A DNA stretch of 64,000 nt from assembly GCF_012931985.1 (NCBI RefSeq), contig NZ_JAAFGM010000006.1:62001-126000 (forward strand), given 5' to 3'. Position numbers and translations under genes: made by a program. The notes under the pieces were generated by a model, which had not been told where the DNA came from, did not search any database, and worked only from the letters and a program-made list of their open reading frames with translations. Below, piece by piece: positions 62,682-64,000 of the stretch (its first letter is position 1; every line of letters starts with the position of its first letter). The stretch comes from Candidatus Roseilinea sp. NK_OTU-006. GTDB taxonomy: Bacteria > Chloroflexota > Anaerolineae > J036 > Brachytrichaceae.

Positions 62682-64000
62682 ATGGAATTCCATATCTCCC
62701 GCGCCGCCCGCGACCGCTACGACTTCGATCAGTCCCTCTATCAGTTCACCGGCAACGCCGTCTTCGCCGATCTGCGCGCCGTGCGCGAGTTCGCCCAACG
62801 CATGAACGACCGGCGTGACGCCGCGCACAATCCGGACCGCGCCGTCCGCGCCGGCGAGCTGAACGCGATGGGGCTGATTGACGAGCTATTGCACCTGGTC
62901 GTGCGCCTCTATGATGAAGCTTTGCGCCAACGCGGGCAAATGCCATCCCATCGGCGCAGCTTTAGCGATGCGCTGGACTATGCCAGCCAAAAGCTCGGTC
63001 CCGAGGCTGTGTATGCAACGTTAGCGCGCTTCACCGAGCACTTCCCTCCGCTCCCCGTGTATCGCCGCGAGATGAATCCGGCGACCTATCTGGTCGCATA
63101 TAGCACGGACGCGCTTGAGGAGCTGATGATGCTGTGGCTGGAGAACGAGAATCCGGCCTTCCGGCCATTTGCCGAATTGTTCGACGACGCCCCGGTCGCC
63201 GACGGCACGGCTTACCACCAGTTGATCGCCGCGATTCGAGAATTCTTCGATCAGCAGCCGCGCTTCGGCCCAGACGATCAAACGTTGATCGAAATGCTCC
63301 AGGCGCCGGCGCGCGCTGCGCCGGATTCGTTGCAAGGACAGTTGGAGTTCATCCGGCAGCGCTGGGCGCCGTACTTCGGGGAGGCGTTCAGCCGCTTCCT
63401 CACCCGCTTGCTGACCAGCTTCGACTTGATCCGCGAAGATGAGAAGGCGGCGTTCGGGTTCGGCGGGCCAGGGCCTTCGCGGGCGCCGACCATCGAAGAC
63501 TTGCGCGGCATCAACGCTGCGCCGTCGGGTGACATCACTGTGATCGAGCGCGAGGCGTTTACGCCCGATACGGACTGGATGCCGCGGTTGGTGTTGTTGG
63601 CCAAGAATACCTACGTGTGGCTCGATCAACTCTCGCGCAAATATCAACGCGCCATCACCCGGCTCGACCAGGTGCCGGACGAGGAGTTGGCGCAGATGGC
63701 GGAATGGGGCATCACCGGCCTGTGGTTGATCGGCCTGTGGGAGCGCAGCAAGGCGTCGCAGCGCATCAAGCAACTCATGGGCGCGCACGATGCCGTGGCC
63801 TCGGCCTATTCACTCTACGACTACACCATCGCCGAGGACCTGGGCGGCGAAGCTGCGCTGAACCACCTCAAGGCGCAGGCCTGGCGCTACGGCATCCGCC
63901 TCGCCAGCGACATGGTGCCCAACCACATGGGTATTGACTCGAAGTGGGTGATCGAGCGACCGGACTACTTCCTCTCGCTCGCTCACCCGCCTTTCCCGTC
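62682..64000 (+). CDS. GH13 alpha-amylase-family enzyme, 3' end cut by window edge
   Basis: The frame from ATG 62682 is open for 439 codons to the window end and 11 bases after the SnoaL-like gene. The first ~300 residues (FDQSLYQFTGNAVFADLRAV, RRSFSDALDYASQKLG and on) are a helical N-terminal extension; a GH13 barrel then begins (AEWGITGLWLIGLWERS, SLYDYTIAEDLGG) and reaches conserved region I, SDMVPNHMGIDSKWVIERPDYF (in part). The catalytic Asp/Glu lie beyond the edge. Such long N-terminal extensions occur in trehalose- and glucan-modifying amylases; the exact reaction cannot be told. Confidence 0.85.
   Translation, partial: MEFHISRAARDRYDFDQSLYQFTGNAVFADLRAVREFAQRMNDRRDAAHNPDRAVRAGELNAMGLIDELLHLVVRLYDEALRQRGQMPSHRRSFSDALDYASQKLGPEAVYATLARFTEHFPPLPVYRREMNPATYLVAYSTDALEELMMLWLENENPAFRPFAELFDDAPVADGTAYHQLIAAIREFFDQQPRFGPDDQTLIEMLQAPARAAPDSLQGQLEFIRQRWAPYFGEAFSRFLTRLLTSFDLIREDEKAAFGFGGPGPSRAPTIEDLRGINAAPSGDITVIEREAFTPDTDWMPRLVLLAKNTYVWLDQLSRKYQRAITRLDQVPDEELAQMAEWGITGLWLIGLWERSKASQRIKQLMGAHDAVASAYSLYDYTIAEDLGGEAALNHLKAQAWRYGIRLASDMVPNHMGIDSKWVIERPDYFLSLAHPPFP

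Overview
The window is a GC-rich (low sixties percent by eye), densely packed bacterial chromosome segment. It has short intergenic gaps and many overlapping or coupled starts. The strongest clue to the organism is a minus-strand bchX–bchY–bchZ operon at 41.8-46.6 kb, which encodes chlorophyllide a reductase; this enzyme is needed for bacteriochlorophyll a. LysW-type lysine genes, SpoVS, a DHNA prenyltransferase and GC-rich hot-spring-style gene content fit a phototrophic or photoheterotrophic Chloroflexota, perhaps an Anaerolineae member of the Candidatus Roseilinea type. The genus-level guess is inference.

Layout. 0-3.4 kb: a pseudouridine-phosphate glycosidase cut by the left edge, a nucleoside hydrolase, a CBS protein, UspA and an FmdB-like zinc ribbon. 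3.5-13.2 kb: guanylate kinase, rhomboid protease, a MEMO1-like protein, DsbA-like oxidoreductase, glycosyltransferase, flippase-like membrane protein, PHP phosphoesterase, SpoVS, alpha/beta hydrolase and a UxaA-family dehydratase. 13.4-24 kb: an aldehyde dehydrogenase, an ABC-permease/MenA fusion, LepA, a eukaryotic-type chorismate mutase, an MBL hydrolase and a large secreted protein. 24-28.4 kb (minus): homocitrate synthase, LysK, a lipase-like hydrolase and LysJ, part of the alpha-aminoadipate lysine route. 28.6-39.5 kb (plus): a myo-inositol catabolic and transport cluster (iolB, C, D, E, a three-gene ABC importer, two iolG-like dehydrogenases, a DeoR regulator); iolA and iolJ are absent from the window. 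40.4-46.6 kb (minus): the bchXYZ operon with a frameshifted membrane-protein gene between bchX and bchY, and an ICMT-like methyltransferase plus a DUF169 protein downstream. 47-49.7 kb: tRNA-Thr, MoaB, and an NMT1/SsuA-type binding protein with its ATPase but no permease. 49.7-54.6 kb (minus): a four-gene BMP-type nucleoside ABC importer. 55-58 kb (minus): a lipoprotein, Pth, a secreted protein and a coiled-coil repeat protein. 58.2-64 kb (plus): tmRNA, hydrolase, VOC and bicupin proteins, an alcohol dehydrogenase remnant, a DUF4230 protein, a SnoaL-like protein and a GH13 enzyme cut by the right edge.

Most notable: (i) a single reading frame joins a complete SsuC/TauC-type permease to a complete MenA, while 31 kb away a matching binding protein and ATPase lack a permease; (ii) the gene between bchX and bchY carries a 7-bp tandem duplication, and removing one copy restores a convincing membrane-protein C-terminus; (iii) a degraded zinc alcohol dehydrogenase lies after the bicupin gene; (iv) two paralogous proteins contain expandable 14-residue coiled-coil repeats; (v) several genes have a -10 box so close to the start codon that leaderless transcripts are likely. 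No CRISPR array, intact insertion sequence or prophage was seen.
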